From NCBI GenBank assembly GCA_964346375.1, contig CAYFUL010000024.1:1-21212 (forward strand): 21,212 nucleotides of DNA, read 5' to 3'. This DNA comes from CAYFUL01 sp964346375 (GTDB taxonomy: Bacteria; Bacillota; Clostridia; Tissierellales; Peptoniphilaceae). The position numbers and the translations under genes were made by a program. Position 1 is the stretch's first letter. Each line of letters starts with the position of its first letter. Under the pieces are notes generated by a model. That model saw only the letters and a program-made list of their open reading frames with translations. It was not told the origin of the DNA and did no database searches. Positions 14,692 through 21,212 of this stretch are shown here, one piece after another.

Positions 14692-15042
14692 ATGAAAGAA
14701 CTACAAGGACTTGCTATGTTACTTATTTGCTACACCCTTGGACTATTAATTACATACGCAACTGGAATAATTATACCTGGTGCTGTAATAGGAATGTTTT
14801 TACTATTTATTTTTCTATATAAAGATGTAATTAAAGAAGAGAGCGTTGAAAATGTTGTAAACTTTTTTGTAACTCATATGACCATATGTTTTATACCTGC
14901 TGGAGTCAAACTATTAAGGGTTTTAGATTTAGTTGTGCCAATAATTATTCCCCTTATTGTTACCATATTTTTAAGCACAGTAATAGTAATAGTAGTTACA
15001 GGTTGGTCAATTCAATTTGTAATTAAATTAAGGAGGAAGTAA
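14692..15042 (+). CDS. lrgA: LrgA/CidA-family holin-like membrane protein
   Basis: 116 aa with four predicted membrane helices (about 5-25, 27-47, 60-80, 85-110). The family signature is seen in LAMLLICYTLGLLITYATGI..IPGAVIGMFLLF and in FFVTHMTICFIPAGVKLL. LrgA/CidA proteins are holin-like membrane proteins that influence murein-hydrolase activity, cell death and, in several species, pyruvate or small-acid transport together with LrgB. AGAGGTGA precedes the ATG. lrgB starts on the stop codon (TAATG, 1-nt overlap), so the two are produced together. No LytTR-type regulator is next to them. Confidence 0.93.
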   Translation: MKELQGLAMLLICYTLGLLITYATGIIIPGAVIGMFLLFIFLYKDVIKEESVENVVNFFVTHMTICFIPAGVKLLRVLDLVVPIIIPLIVTIFLSTVIVIVVTGWSIQFVIKLRRK

Positions 15043-15731
15043 TGGAATTTTTTAACAGCGAAAATTTTGGATTTGCATTTACACTAGTAATGTATGTTAT
15101 TACATCAAACCTATTAAAAAATAGAAAGGGTATCCTTATAACTCCAATTAATTTATCTATGCTGACTATAGGAATTTTCCTAGTGGTATTTAAAATACCC
15201 CTTGAGTACTACGAAAAAGGGGGAAATATTTGGGTTTACCTACTTGGACCGGCGACAGTTGCCCTTGGAATGAGCCTTTATAAACAGATAAATAAATTAA
15301 AGGAAAATGCCCTTGCCATTACCGTTGGTGTTATTTTAGGTTCCCTCAGTGGTATAATATCTGTAATGGTTATTGGAAAATTACTAGGGCTAGATAAGGT
15401 TATTCTACTTAGCATTGCTCCAAAATCCACTACGCTTGCAATAGGATATGAAGTAGCAAATAGTTTAGGAGGAAATCCAGCAATAACTACTGCTGCAATA
15501 ATGGTAGCAGGAATAGTTGGAAATGGACTTGGAGAAATTATTTTAAAAGTTGCAGGAATAACTGATCCAACTGCAAAGGGAGTTGCCCTTGGAACGGCTT
15601 CCCATGCACTAGGGACTAAGAGAGCAATAGAAATAGGAGAAGTAGAAGGAGCCATGGCTTCATTTTCAATAGCCTATGCAGGATTAATAACTGCAGTACT
15701 TATCCCATTTGTAATAAAATTTTTCGTATAG
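15042..15731 (+). CDS. lrgB: LrgB/CidB-family membrane protein
   Basis: 229 aa, normal length, with multiple membrane helices. The diagnostic region is SIAPKSTTLAIGYEVANSLGGNPAITTAAIMVAGIVGNGLG followed by GVALGTASHALGTKRAIEIGEVEGAMASFSIAYAG; the SHALGT-x-RA motif is the LrgB hallmark. It acts in the membrane with LrgA. AGGAGG lies inside the end of lrgA. The nitroreductase gene begins 9 bp after its stop, extending the operon. Confidence 0.94.
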   Translation: MEFFNSENFGFAFTLVMYVITSNLLKNRKGILITPINLSMLTIGIFLVVFKIPLEYYEKGGNIWVYLLGPATVALGMSLYKQINKLKENALAITVGVILGSLSGIISVMVIGKLLGLDKVILLSIAPKSTTLAIGYEVANSLGGNPAITTAAIMVAGIVGNGLGEIILKVAGITDPTAKGVALGTASHALGTKRAIEIGEVEGAMASFSIAYAGLITAVLIPFVIKFFV

Positions 15732-15740
15732 GAGGGTCAT

Positions 15741-16493
15741 ATGAACACTATTGATATTCAATTAAATCACAGAACAGTTAGAGAATTTACAGACCAAAAG
15801 ATAGACGATGAAACTCTAAATAAATTACTGGAGGTTTGTAACAGAACAGCAAACTCTACAGGAATGCAGTCCTTTAGTATAGTAAGGGTACTTGATGAAA
15901 AGAAGAGAAAGGAAATTGCAGAGGTTTCTACCCAGGAATACCTTGCAAGATGTCCAGAGCTATTTATTTTTATTGCAGACCTTAGAAGAAATGCAATGAT
16001 ATTAAAGGAGCAAAATGCAGATCCGGGAACAGAGGCAGATATGGATAGATTCTTCCAAGGATTTACAGATGCATGCCTTGCTGCACAAAATTTAACAGTA
16101 GCAGCAGAAAGTTTAGGAATGGGCGCCGTATACTTTGGAAGTATATTAAACGACTACGATAGAATAATTGAGATTCTAAATTTACCACCACTTACCTTCC
16201 CAGTAATAGGAGTAGGATTTGGATATCCTAACCAGGAGCCTCAATTAAAGCCTAGAATTAATATTAAGGATAAAGTATTCATAGACGAATATAAGGAGCC
16301 AGAAAGCTACCTAGAGGCGTTTAAAGACTATGATCAAGAGCTAACTAACTACTATGACACAAGGGAGAATGGAAGAAGATCAGACTCATTCTATAACCAA
16401 GTTATACAAAAATATAATGGAATAGTTGAAAAGAGAAGAAGGGTTATGGATTCCATAGTAAAACAAGGATTTAATTTAAGATTGGAAAAATAA
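15741..16493 (+). CDS. NfsA-like flavin nitroreductase (NADPH oxidoreductase)
   Basis: 250 aa, the usual length of the NfsA/FRP branch. The FMN-phosphate-binding HRTVREF (10-16), the central FTDACLAAQNLTVAAESLGMGAVYFGSI and PVIGVGFGYP are seen, and the long C-terminal extension (about 180-250, highly charged) is typical of NfsA/NfrA. It reduces nitro compounds, quinones or flavins with NAD(P)H in the cytoplasm. AGGAGG lies upstream of the ATG and 9 bp separate it from lrgB, so it is the third gene of that operon. The pairing of lrgAB with a flavin reductase may indicate a redox or overflow-metabolism role, which is only an inference. No terminator hairpin is visible after it. Confidence 0.9.
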   Translation: MNTIDIQLNHRTVREFTDQKIDDETLNKLLEVCNRTANSTGMQSFSIVRVLDEKKRKEIAEVSTQEYLARCPELFIFIADLRRNAMILKEQNADPGTEADMDRFFQGFTDACLAAQNLTVAAESLGMGAVYFGSILNDYDRIIEILNLPPLTFPVIGVGFGYPNQEPQLKPRINIKDKVFIDEYKEPESYLEAFKDYDQELTNYYDTRENGRRSDSFYNQVIQKYNGIVEKRRRVMDSIVKQGFNLRLEK

Positions 16494-16586
16494 GGATAGA
16501 TTAAAAAACGCATTATTAAAAAATATGTAGGAAAAATAATTCATTAAAACCTTACAAAGAATTATTAAATATAAAGGAGTAGAGAG

Positions 16587-16940
16587 ATGAAGATAAATAC
16601 TAGAAAAATATTTTACTCTGTCACTATTTTCTCCTTAGTGCTATTTGCAATTGGGTTTATAACAATTGGTTTGTCCAACCATATCTCATTTGATGTAGTA
16701 CACAGTAATAAATTTGCAATGTTTACAATGTTTGTACCATTTGCATTATGGGCTTGGTTAATTATCTTTGGGGTATTATTCGTTAAAAAGAATTTTGCAG
16801 TTGTAGCTATATGTACTATTTTGGCAATTCCACATATTATTTATATTATGGTGTCAATAGGATTATCCTACACTCCCCTAGATATTTTAAAGGTATATGT
16901 ATTGATTTTAAGTTTTGGTGGTCTTAAATTTTTATTTTAA
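16587..16940 (+). CDS. Small four-helix membrane protein, unknown function
   Basis: 117 aa with four hydrophobic segments (about 9-29, 43-65, 68-90, 98-117) and short loops. No cysteine-pair, signal-peptidase or catalytic motif is visible. AAAGGAG sits 9 nt upstream of the ATG, supporting expression. I do not recognise a family. It lies 93 bp after the nitroreductase with no clear terminator between, so it may be a distal operon member. Its 3' end overlaps the 3' end of the opposing gene by 9 bp, and no terminator separates them. Confidence 0.7.
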   Translation: MKINTRKIFYSVTIFSLVLFAIGFITIGLSNHISFDVVHSNKFAMFTMFVPFALWAWLIIFGVLFVKKNFAVVAICTILAIPHIIYIMVSIGLSYTPLDILKVYVLILSFGGLKFLF

Positions 16941-17624
16941 TATGCTCTTCTCTTTTAATATTTCTACCAGTCTATTCTTCCCCATTTCCGCTCCGTAATT
17001 TACTACATAATTTTTTTCGCTTTTCTTTCCCTTTATTACCAGTACATTGTTTTTATCTACAAAGGCGGATTTTATTGAAGTATATGGGAATATATCATTT
17101 CCTATTACAAGTCCCTCATTGTATGTTCCCGTATGGGATCCAAATTTTTCAAATCCATCCCTTATTGGAGCCTTGTCCTTGTTGATATTATATACTACTA
17201 GATTATCTCTACTTTCAATTGCAGGAAGTCTCCCGTAAAAAAGTGTAACTACATATAGTCCAAGAAGTAGTAAAAAAACTATTGGAAGTATTATTCTAAA
17301 TACCTCTGGGCTTTTTACATAGACCTGAGTTATAAAATATACGTTTATTGCAATTGCAAATAGTACGATTGCAATTATTCCTATTCCCATTGGGGTGGTA
17401 TTGTATTTTAATTCCTCTAGCTTCTTTAGGTAGAGATAGTTTTTTACCATCTGTGTAATGGTAATAATAAACATAAAATTTAGTATAAACCAAAGTATTA
17501 CAAATAGGGTTGAATTTCCCTCTACAATTTTACTCTTATGTATATACTCAAAATACCATGGCAATACTCCTGCTATGGCAAGGGTAAATAGAGTTTGGGG
17601 TAGTTTCATCTGTTTTTGTTCCAT
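16932..17624 (-). CDS. Four-helix membrane protein with a C-terminal soluble domain, unknown
   Basis: 230 aa. Four membrane helices are predicted in the first 130 residues (about 11-27, 40-62, 78-97, 107-128), then about 100 soluble residues rich in beta-strand patterns (NLVVYNIN, EGLVIGNDIFPYTSIKSAFVD, NVLVIKGKKSEKNYVVNYG). The strand pattern with a central IFPYTSIKSA resembles the PH-like domains found behind transmembrane helices in small bacterial proteins of the DUF5673/bPH type. That is a guess from pattern alone. GGGAGGAGA precedes the ATG at 17624. It is convergent with, and overlaps by 9 bp, the 117-aa membrane protein. Confidence 0.72.
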   Translation of the reverse strand: MEQKQMKLPQTLFTLAIAGVLPWYFEYIHKSKIVEGNSTLFVILWFILNFMFIITITQMVKNYLYLKKLEELKYNTTPMGIGIIAIVLFAIAINVYFITQVYVKSPEVFRIILPIVFLLLLGLYVVTLFYGRLPAIESRDNLVVYNINKDKAPIRDGFEKFGSHTGTYNEGLVIGNDIFPYTSIKSAFVDKNNVLVIKGKKSEKNYVVNYGAEMGKNRLVEILKEKSILK

Positions 17625-17852
17625 ATTATTCTCCTCCCTTTAGAATTATACCATAGGAAAATTATTTTACATTCCCAAATAATTTTTGTCCATAAATTCA
17701 AATTATCATTTTATGAATTCAAATTTTGCCGTAAATTTTCCTTGTGTATTTAATATTTATGAAAAATTATCTCTCTATCTTTTTTTACAATCCTTTTCCA
17801 TGGATTCTACACTAAAAAATTTATCAAGTTTTCTTTTTAACCTAAATTTTTC

Positions 17853-17881
17853 TTGTGGTAGTTATTTTTTAGGACTATAAT
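17853..17881 (+). promoter_or_regulatory. Promoter of glutamate dehydrogenase
   Basis: Perfect -10 TATAAT (17876-17881) with a weak -35 TTGTGG (17853-17858), spacing 17 nt. It gives a leader of only about 20 nt. The remaining 200 bp upstream (17645-17850) is AT-rich and holds no gene I can support. Confidence 0.6.
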
Positions 17882-17910
17882 TGCTTTAATATGTAAAAGG
17901 AGTGATTAAG

Positions 17911-19182
17911 ATGACTGATGTTCTAAACCCTCTTGAATCTGCAAGAGAAAAAGTTAAGGTAGCTTGTGATGTACTTGGTGTTGACCCAGCTGTGTATGAA
18001 ATTTTAAAGGACCCTGAAAGATTTATAGAGGTTTCTATTCCTGTAAAGATGGATGATGGTACTACAAAGGTATTTAAAGGATATCGCTCTGCCCACTCTT
18101 CTGCAGTTGGCCCTTCTAAGGGTGGTATTAGATTTCATAAACAGGTTAATCCCGACGAGGTTAAGGCACTTTCATTATGGATGAGTTTAAAATGTTCTGT
18201 AATAGATATTCCTTATGGCGGTGGCAAGGGAGGAATTACTGTAGACCCTAAGGAACTTTCCCAGAGGGAACTTGAAAATCTTTCCAGGGGATATGTAAGG
18301 GGCATTCATAAATATATTGGAGAGAAAGTTGATATTCCCGCTCCAGATGCAAATACTAACGGAACTATTATGACTTGGATGGTCGATGAGTTTGCAAAGC
18401 TAAATGGAGATAGATTAGAAATTGGTACATTTACTGGAAAGCCACTTGAATTTGGAGGCTCTAAGGGAAGAACAGAGGCAACTGGATTTGGAGTTGCAAT
18501 TTGTGCAAGGGAGTTTGCAAAATTAATTGACCTTGATTTAAAGGGGGCTCGTCTTATTGTACAGGGCTTTGGAAATGTAGGGTCCTTTGCTGCAAAGTAC
18601 TTAGAGGAAATGGGTGCAGTTATTATTGCCGTTGGAGGATATGATAGGGAGAAAAACGACACCTATGGTATTTTTAATGAGGAAGGTTTTAAATATAATG
18701 ACCTTGTAGAATACAAGGAGAATAATGGGGGAAAGTTCTTTGGTTATCCCGGGGCAACTTTTCTAAATAAGGAAGAACTATTTAGCCTTGATGCAGATAT
18801 TTTTATACCTGCTGCCCTTGAAAATGAAATTACAGATGAAAATGCAGACTCTATTAAGGCGAAGTTAATAGTAGAAGGTGCAAATGGTCCTATAACTCCT
18901 GGTGCAGATAGGATTTTAAATGAAAAGGGAGTAGTTGTAGTACCTGATATACTTGCAAATTCCGGCGGGGTACTTGTATCCTACTATGAATGGGTTCAAA
19001 ATAATGGAGGATATTATTGGGACTTTGAGGAAGTGCAGGAAAAAGAGGAGAGGGATATGCTAAATGCAATTGAAAAAATTGTAGAGGTAAAAAATAAACA
19101 TAACTCCTCTGTAAGAGAAGCTGCATATATTAAGGCAATTGAAAAAATAGCTGGAGCATTAAAATTAAGAGGAAGATACTAA
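17911..19182 (+). CDS. gdhA: Glutamate dehydrogenase (Glu/Leu/Phe/Val dehydrogenase family)
   Basis: 423 aa from the ATG at 17911, 8 nt after AAAGGAG; a GTG 9 nt earlier overlaps the ribosome site. The substrate region has PSKGGIRFH and the catalytic-lysine motif PYGGGKGGI (K106), then PAPDANTNG with the catalytic Asp (D146). The dinucleotide fold is VQGFGNVGSFAAKYL, followed by GGYDRE. The length and sequence resemble the RocG/GudB-type NAD enzymes that oxidise glutamate to 2-oxoglutarate and ammonia, a central step of glutamate fermentation in anaerobic cocci. It is monocistronic with its own promoter and terminator. Confidence 0.95.
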   Translation: MTDVLNPLESAREKVKVACDVLGVDPAVYEILKDPERFIEVSIPVKMDDGTTKVFKGYRSAHSSAVGPSKGGIRFHKQVNPDEVKALSLWMSLKCSVIDIPYGGGKGGITVDPKELSQRELENLSRGYVRGIHKYIGEKVDIPAPDANTNGTIMTWMVDEFAKLNGDRLEIGTFTGKPLEFGGSKGRTEATGFGVAICAREFAKLIDLDLKGARLIVQGFGNVGSFAAKYLEEMGAVIIAVGGYDREKNDTYGIFNEEGFKYNDLVEYKENNGGKFFGYPGATFLNKEELFSLDADIFIPAALENEITDENADSIKAKLIVEGANGPITPGADRILNEKGVVVVPDILANSGGVLVSYYEWVQNNGGYYWDFEEVQEKEERDMLNAIEKIVEVKNKHNSSVREAAYIKAIEKIAGALKLRGRY

Positions 19183-19208
19183 GGGTTCGCGTTTGCGAGC
19201 CTTTTTTT
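19183..19208 (+). terminator. Terminator of gdhA
   Basis: GGGTTCGC pairs with GCGAGCC (one bulged G, one G-T pair) around GTTT, followed by seven Ts. It begins right after the stop codon. Confidence 0.88.
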
Positions 19209-19249
19209 GAAATAATTGGATAAATCTTTCTTGAAAATCTTAAGAATAG

Positions 19250-19278
19250 TTTACTAAGTGGACATAAAATAATATAAT
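19250..19278 (+). promoter_or_regulatory. Promoter of the HsdR C-terminal-domain gene
   Basis: Perfect -10 TATAAT (19273-19278) with -35 TTTACT (19250-19255), spacing 17 nt. The palindrome TCTCT-TT-AGAGA (19279-19290) sits exactly over the predicted transcription start and could be an operator. Confidence 0.6.
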
Positions 19279-19308
19279 TCTCTTTAGAGATTTTATGGGG
19301 AGGGAAAA

Positions 19309-19764
19309 ATGTCCTATAGACAGAAAATAAAAGAGTACATAGATTTAAATAGAGAAGATCTTTCCATTTACAAAGTCTATAATTTAATAGACCTTGAAGA
19401 GGAAGATCTACTGAAATTAAAAAAAGTTCTTTGGGAAGAACTGGGAACCTACGAGGAATTTGTAGAGGAATTTAAAACAGAAAGTGTATCAAGGGCAATT
19501 AGAGAACTAATCGGCGTAAATAGAGATGCAGTAATCGTAAAATTTACTGATTTTTTAAGAGATAATTCCCTAAGCCTATCTCAGGCAAGGCTAATAGATT
19601 CAATAGTAGATAGATATGCAGAAGTGGGATATATGGAAAGGGAGGAATTGGAAGAGGGAATAAATCTTCCAAGAAAACTTAGAGAGATATATACACAAAA
19701 GCCATTAATAGATGAAATTCTTTCAATAGTAGATAGTTTAAATAGTTTGACTTTCACTGCATAG
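19309..19764 (+). CDS. Stand-alone type I restriction HsdR C-terminal domain protein
   Basis: 151 aa that align in order with the C-terminal domain of type I restriction R subunits (EcoEI_R_C type). Seen are the Y-R-Q-K-I-K-E-Y-I start, YNLIDLEEEDLLKLKKVLWEELG (the 'LT..DL..LE.iLw.elG' block), SRAIRELIGVNRDAVIVKF (the 'iRsivGLdr.aa.eaF' block), TDFLRDNSLSLSQARLIDSIVD and a final helix. The nuclease and helicase domains are absent, yet the gene has its own promoter, a GGGAGGG ribosome site, an ATG at the domain boundary and a terminator, so it looks like a functional small gene rather than debris. In full HsdR this domain docks the subunit onto the methyltransferase. No hsdM or hsdS is in the window. 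A decoy or regulatory role is speculation. Confidence 0.75.
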   Translation: MSYRQKIKEYIDLNREDLSIYKVYNLIDLEEEDLLKLKKVLWEELGTYEEFVEEFKTESVSRAIRELIGVNRDAVIVKFTDFLRDNSLSLSQARLIDSIVDRYAEVGYMEREELEEGINLPRKLREIYTQKPLIDEILSIVDSLNSLTFTA

Positions 19765-19785
19765 TGAATGGTTTTAAGTGTTGAC

Positions 19786-19824
19786 AAAATAGGTGCAAAA
19801 ATTTATATTGCACCTATTTTTTTT
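19786..19824 (+). terminator. Terminator of the HsdR C-terminal-domain gene
   Basis: AAAATAGGTGCAA (19786-19798) pairs perfectly with TTGCACCTATTTT (19808-19820), with a T tract continuing to 19824. A small TTCACT/AGTGAA hairpin overlaps the stop codon just upstream. Confidence 0.9.
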
Positions 19825-19856
19825 ATATACAAATAGTTGAAAATAATGTATTTGTA

Positions 19857-19937
19857 TTTTGGAAAGGATAGGAAATAAAACACGGACACAACGTAGGGGC
19901 GGACCCAGGACAATCCGCCCCTACCCTTAGTTGTGAA
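19857..19937 (+). repeat. Mosaic GC-rich repeat, locus M3
   Basis: GTAGGGGCGGA (19893-19903) and TCCGCCCCTAC (19914-19924) are a perfect 11-bp inverted repeat. It is nested in an outer CACAAC (19887-19892) / GTTGTG (19930-19935) pair. It is preceded by the A-module end GGATAGGAAATAAAACACG and shares CGCCCCTACCCTTAGTTGTGAA with M2. The B-module left half is replaced by a different palindrome arm, showing modular exchange. Confidence 0.8.
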
Positions 19938-20011
19938 ATAGTATTGATTTGTTCATTGTAGGGTTTGTTTTGGAATATGGTGAAATTTGTTGCAATTGTT
20001 TCAAAATAGAA

Positions 20012-20092
20012 CCATGGTAGGGTGTCGGGCGTCCCGCCCGACCCGCGGGGGAAAGTACATCGGTATTGTGGAATGGATAGGCAATAAAATCC
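20012..20092 (+). repeat. Mosaic GC-rich repeat, locus M4 (module A only)
   Basis: ATGGTAGGGT is followed by the hairpin GTCGGGCG-TCC-CGCCCGAC (20024-20042), then CATCGGTATTGTGGAATGGA and TAGGCAATAAAA. It matches module A of M1 and lacks module B. About 75 bp of unassigned AT-rich sequence separates it from M3. Confidence 0.78.
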
Positions 20093-20163
20093 ATAGGGTT
20101 ATTTTTAAAATTTATCCGACATAAAAAAATTCAATTCTTAAATGCATTTCACTTTTACTCTTC

Positions 20164-20195
20164 GACATTCACATCCTAATGAGTGTCTTTTTTTT
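20164..20195 (+). terminator. Orphan terminator
   Basis: GACATTCA (20164-20171) pairs with TGAGTGTC (20180-20187; one G-T pair), followed by eight Ts. No plus-strand gene lies in the preceding 400 bp after the HsdR-domain terminator, so it may be the leftover end of a lost gene or a backup terminator. Confidence 0.75.
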
Positions 20196-20199
20196 CGGC

Positions 20200-20227
20200 A
20201 AAAAAAATAGAAGGCTATTGCCTTCTA
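20200..20227 (-). terminator. Terminator for the minus-strand GNAT transcript
   Basis: TAGAAGGC (20208-20215) and GCCTTCTA (20220-20227) are a perfect 8-bp stem. Eight As at 20200-20207 give the U-tract on the minus strand. It lies only 6 nt past an in-frame TAA of a short acidic reading frame, 50 nt past the GNAT stop. Confidence 0.88.
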
Positions 20228-20276
20228 TAAAAATTATTCCTCTGTTGATTCCTCATTAGGCTCATCTAGCCCAACT

Positions 20277-20777
20277 TCAATTCCTACACTGATTCATATC
20301 CTTCTTTAAAAATATTGCCTCCTCCATAGGATTTTCATTGTATTTTTCAATAGGTTCAAAGTCCATATTCCTGTATAAAATTTGAGAGCTGCCTAAAAAT
20401 GGGAAGGTATCTAAAACAACGGTGCTGTACCCAATTTCACAGGCGTCCATTAAAATTAACTGTACGAGTTTTTTCCCCAATCCATTGCGTCTAAATTTAG
20501 GTCTAATGTAAAGCCTTTTTAGCTCTCCCATTTCATCACTAAGTTTTGTAAGAGCAACACATCCGGCAGGCTCTCCATCAAAAGTAAGAACAATATACAA
20601 TCTTCCACTAGGCCTACCGTATTTTACAGATAGATCAGCTTTTTCCTTTTCATAACCTTGAATCCCCAAGTATTTTTTAAAATCGGGGGCGTTTTCAACT
20701 AGCATTTCAGAATATTCGTCGAAAAGGGATAGAATATATTCCTTGTATTCATATCCGTCAACAATTTTAAATTCCAT
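20277..20777 (-). CDS. GNAT-family N-acetyltransferase
   Basis: 166 aa, the normal GNAT length. The acetyl-CoA-binding motif A is seen as ELKRLYIRPKFRRNGLGKKLVQ, with the pyrophosphate loop R-R-N-G-L-G. Upstream GRLYIVLTFDGEPAGCVALTKL provides the strands before it, and YSTVVLDTFPFLGSSQILYRNMDFEPIEKY the C-terminal half. It transfers acetyl from acetyl-CoA to an amine on an unknown small molecule or protein in the cytoplasm. AGGGAGG precedes the ATG. The C-terminal residues KKDMNQCRN are unusual, and a different frame that continues to a stop next to the terminator suggests the 3' end may have been altered. Confidence 0.9.
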   Translation of the reverse strand: MEFKIVDGYEYKEYILSLFDEYSEMLVENAPDFKKYLGIQGYEKEKADLSVKYGRPSGRLYIVLTFDGEPAGCVALTKLSDEMGELKRLYIRPKFRRNGLGKKLVQLILMDACEIGYSTVVLDTFPFLGSSQILYRNMDFEPIEKYNENPMEEAIFLKKDMNQCRN

Positions 20778-20981
20778 AAATCTACCTCCCTTTGATGTTT
20801 AAATTATACCCAGAAAAAATTTGAACTACTAAACTTAAAATGACCATTGTACAAAAATAATACACTTTATTTTTTCGGCGAAATTTTTTACTAAACATTA
20901 TTTGCAAAAACATAGGAAAACGTTCAAAAATTATAAAAACTACAGCAAACTAATAAATTTATATGTATTTTCGCTAGTTCT

Positions 20982-21010
20982 TTGACTAACAAAAATTGCT
21001 GTGATAGTAT
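20982..21010 (+). promoter_or_regulatory. Promoter of the probable acyl-CoA dehydrogenase gene
   Basis: -35 TTGACT (20982-20987) and -10 TAGTAT (21005-21010) are separated by exactly 17 nt. The transcript would carry a leader of about 150 nt. The stretch between the GNAT start and this promoter (20780-20980) is AT-rich, and I see no gene in it. Confidence 0.6.
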
Positions 21011-21024
21011 AAAATTACACCAAA

Positions 21025-21041
21025 AAAGTATTCAATACTTT
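21025..21041. promoter_or_regulatory. Operator-like palindrome
   Basis: AAAGTATTCAATACTTT is a perfect 8-bp inverted repeat around a single C, centred about 16 bp downstream of the predicted transcription start. That position suits a repressor site. No such palindrome is seen elsewhere in the window. Confidence 0.5.
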
Positions 21042-21169
21042 GCAAAAAATTTACAGATAGTATTATTAAACTAGATTTTAATATGATTATATGATTACGA
21101 GAATGCCGATAAGAGTGGTAATGAGTGATAATCGTAAAAGAAGTCCTATAAGGTAAGAGGAGGTTAAGT

Positions 21170-21212
21170 ATGTTTAAAACAACAGAGCAACATGAACAAC
21201 TAAGGAAAAAAG
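21170..21212 (+). CDS. Start of a probable acyl-CoA dehydrogenase (partial)
   Basis: Fourteen codons, MFKTTEQHEQLRKK, run off the window edge. The ribosome site GAGGAGG lies 6 nt upstream of the ATG. The opening F-K-T-T-E-Q-H-E-x-L-R is typical of flavin-dependent acyl-CoA dehydrogenases from anaerobic Firmicutes, which work with electron-transfer flavoproteins (for example butyryl-CoA dehydrogenase). The call rests on this short stretch only. A promoter, a 150-nt leader and an operator-like palindrome precede it, suggesting regulated expression. Confidence 0.5.
   Translation, partial: MFKTTEQHEQLRKK

Noticed and set aside
15278..15655. 125-codon minus-strand ORF
   Set aside because: Antisense to lrgB with a repetitive low-complexity translation; a shadow frame.
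17686..17880. 64-codon plus-strand ORF upstream of gdhA
   Set aside because: AT-rich Phe/Leu/Ser/Asn-rich translation, no ribosome site, and it overlaps the gdhA promoter.
19890..19935. tRNA- or rRNA-like GC-rich block
   Set aside because: It is a simple inverted repeat without a cloverleaf, anticodon arm or CCA end; it belongs to the mosaic repeat family.

Overview
This is a low-GC, AT-rich chromosomal window with strong Shine-Dalgarno sequences, many intrinsic terminators and an amino-acid-fermenting gene set: NAD-type glutamate dehydrogenase, an Asp/Glu racemase, a citrulline/arginine-deiminase-type hydrolase and a gamma-glutamyl hydrolase. It looks like an anaerobic Gram-positive coccus or relative of the Tissierellia/Peptoniphilaceae type. 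That placement is an inference from gene style, not a database match.

Layout. Bases 1-144 hold a scar in which a BrxL (BREX phage-defence) Walker-A fragment is joined in frame to the last codons of an IS3-family transposase and the end of that element. An 80-95 bp hairpin repeat follows. 307-3889 (minus) is a two-gene heterodimeric ABC exporter whose first gene probably starts at ATT. 3989-4781 (plus) is a small acidic protein overlapping a PAP2 phosphatase. 4857-5243 (minus) is an orphan ATP-cone protein. 5369-8802 (plus) holds a gamma-glutamyl hydrolase and racemase pair, tpx, rlmH and a CtlX-like hydrolase. 9028-12458 (minus) is a second heterodimeric ABC exporter with the same layout as the first: degenerate subunit first, catalytic subunit second, overlapping genes.

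12459-14690 is an accessory patch: a gene remnant, 23-bp tandem repeats running into a 100-N assembly gap, a solitary AAA_14/DUF4143 ATPase, and about 0.5 kb of stacked mosaic repeats and long hairpins. 14692-16493 is an lrgAB-nitroreductase operon. Two membrane proteins of unknown function follow, tail to tail, then glutamate dehydrogenase. A stand-alone protein comes next that corresponds only to the C-terminal domain of type I restriction HsdR. The region 19825-20230 is a second repeat cluster, followed by a GNAT acetyltransferase (minus) and the start of a probable acyl-CoA dehydrogenase with a well-formed promoter and an operator-like palindrome.

The most unusual material is the BrxL::IS3 chimera, the free-standing HsdR C-terminal domain, the family of GC-rich mosaic palindromic repeats (four loci), the 83-nt hairpin next to the second hairpin-repeat copy, and the ATT start codon. 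I see no complete new multi-gene system. The window looks like an ordinary metabolic and efflux chromosome with defence-system debris and non-coding repeat families.
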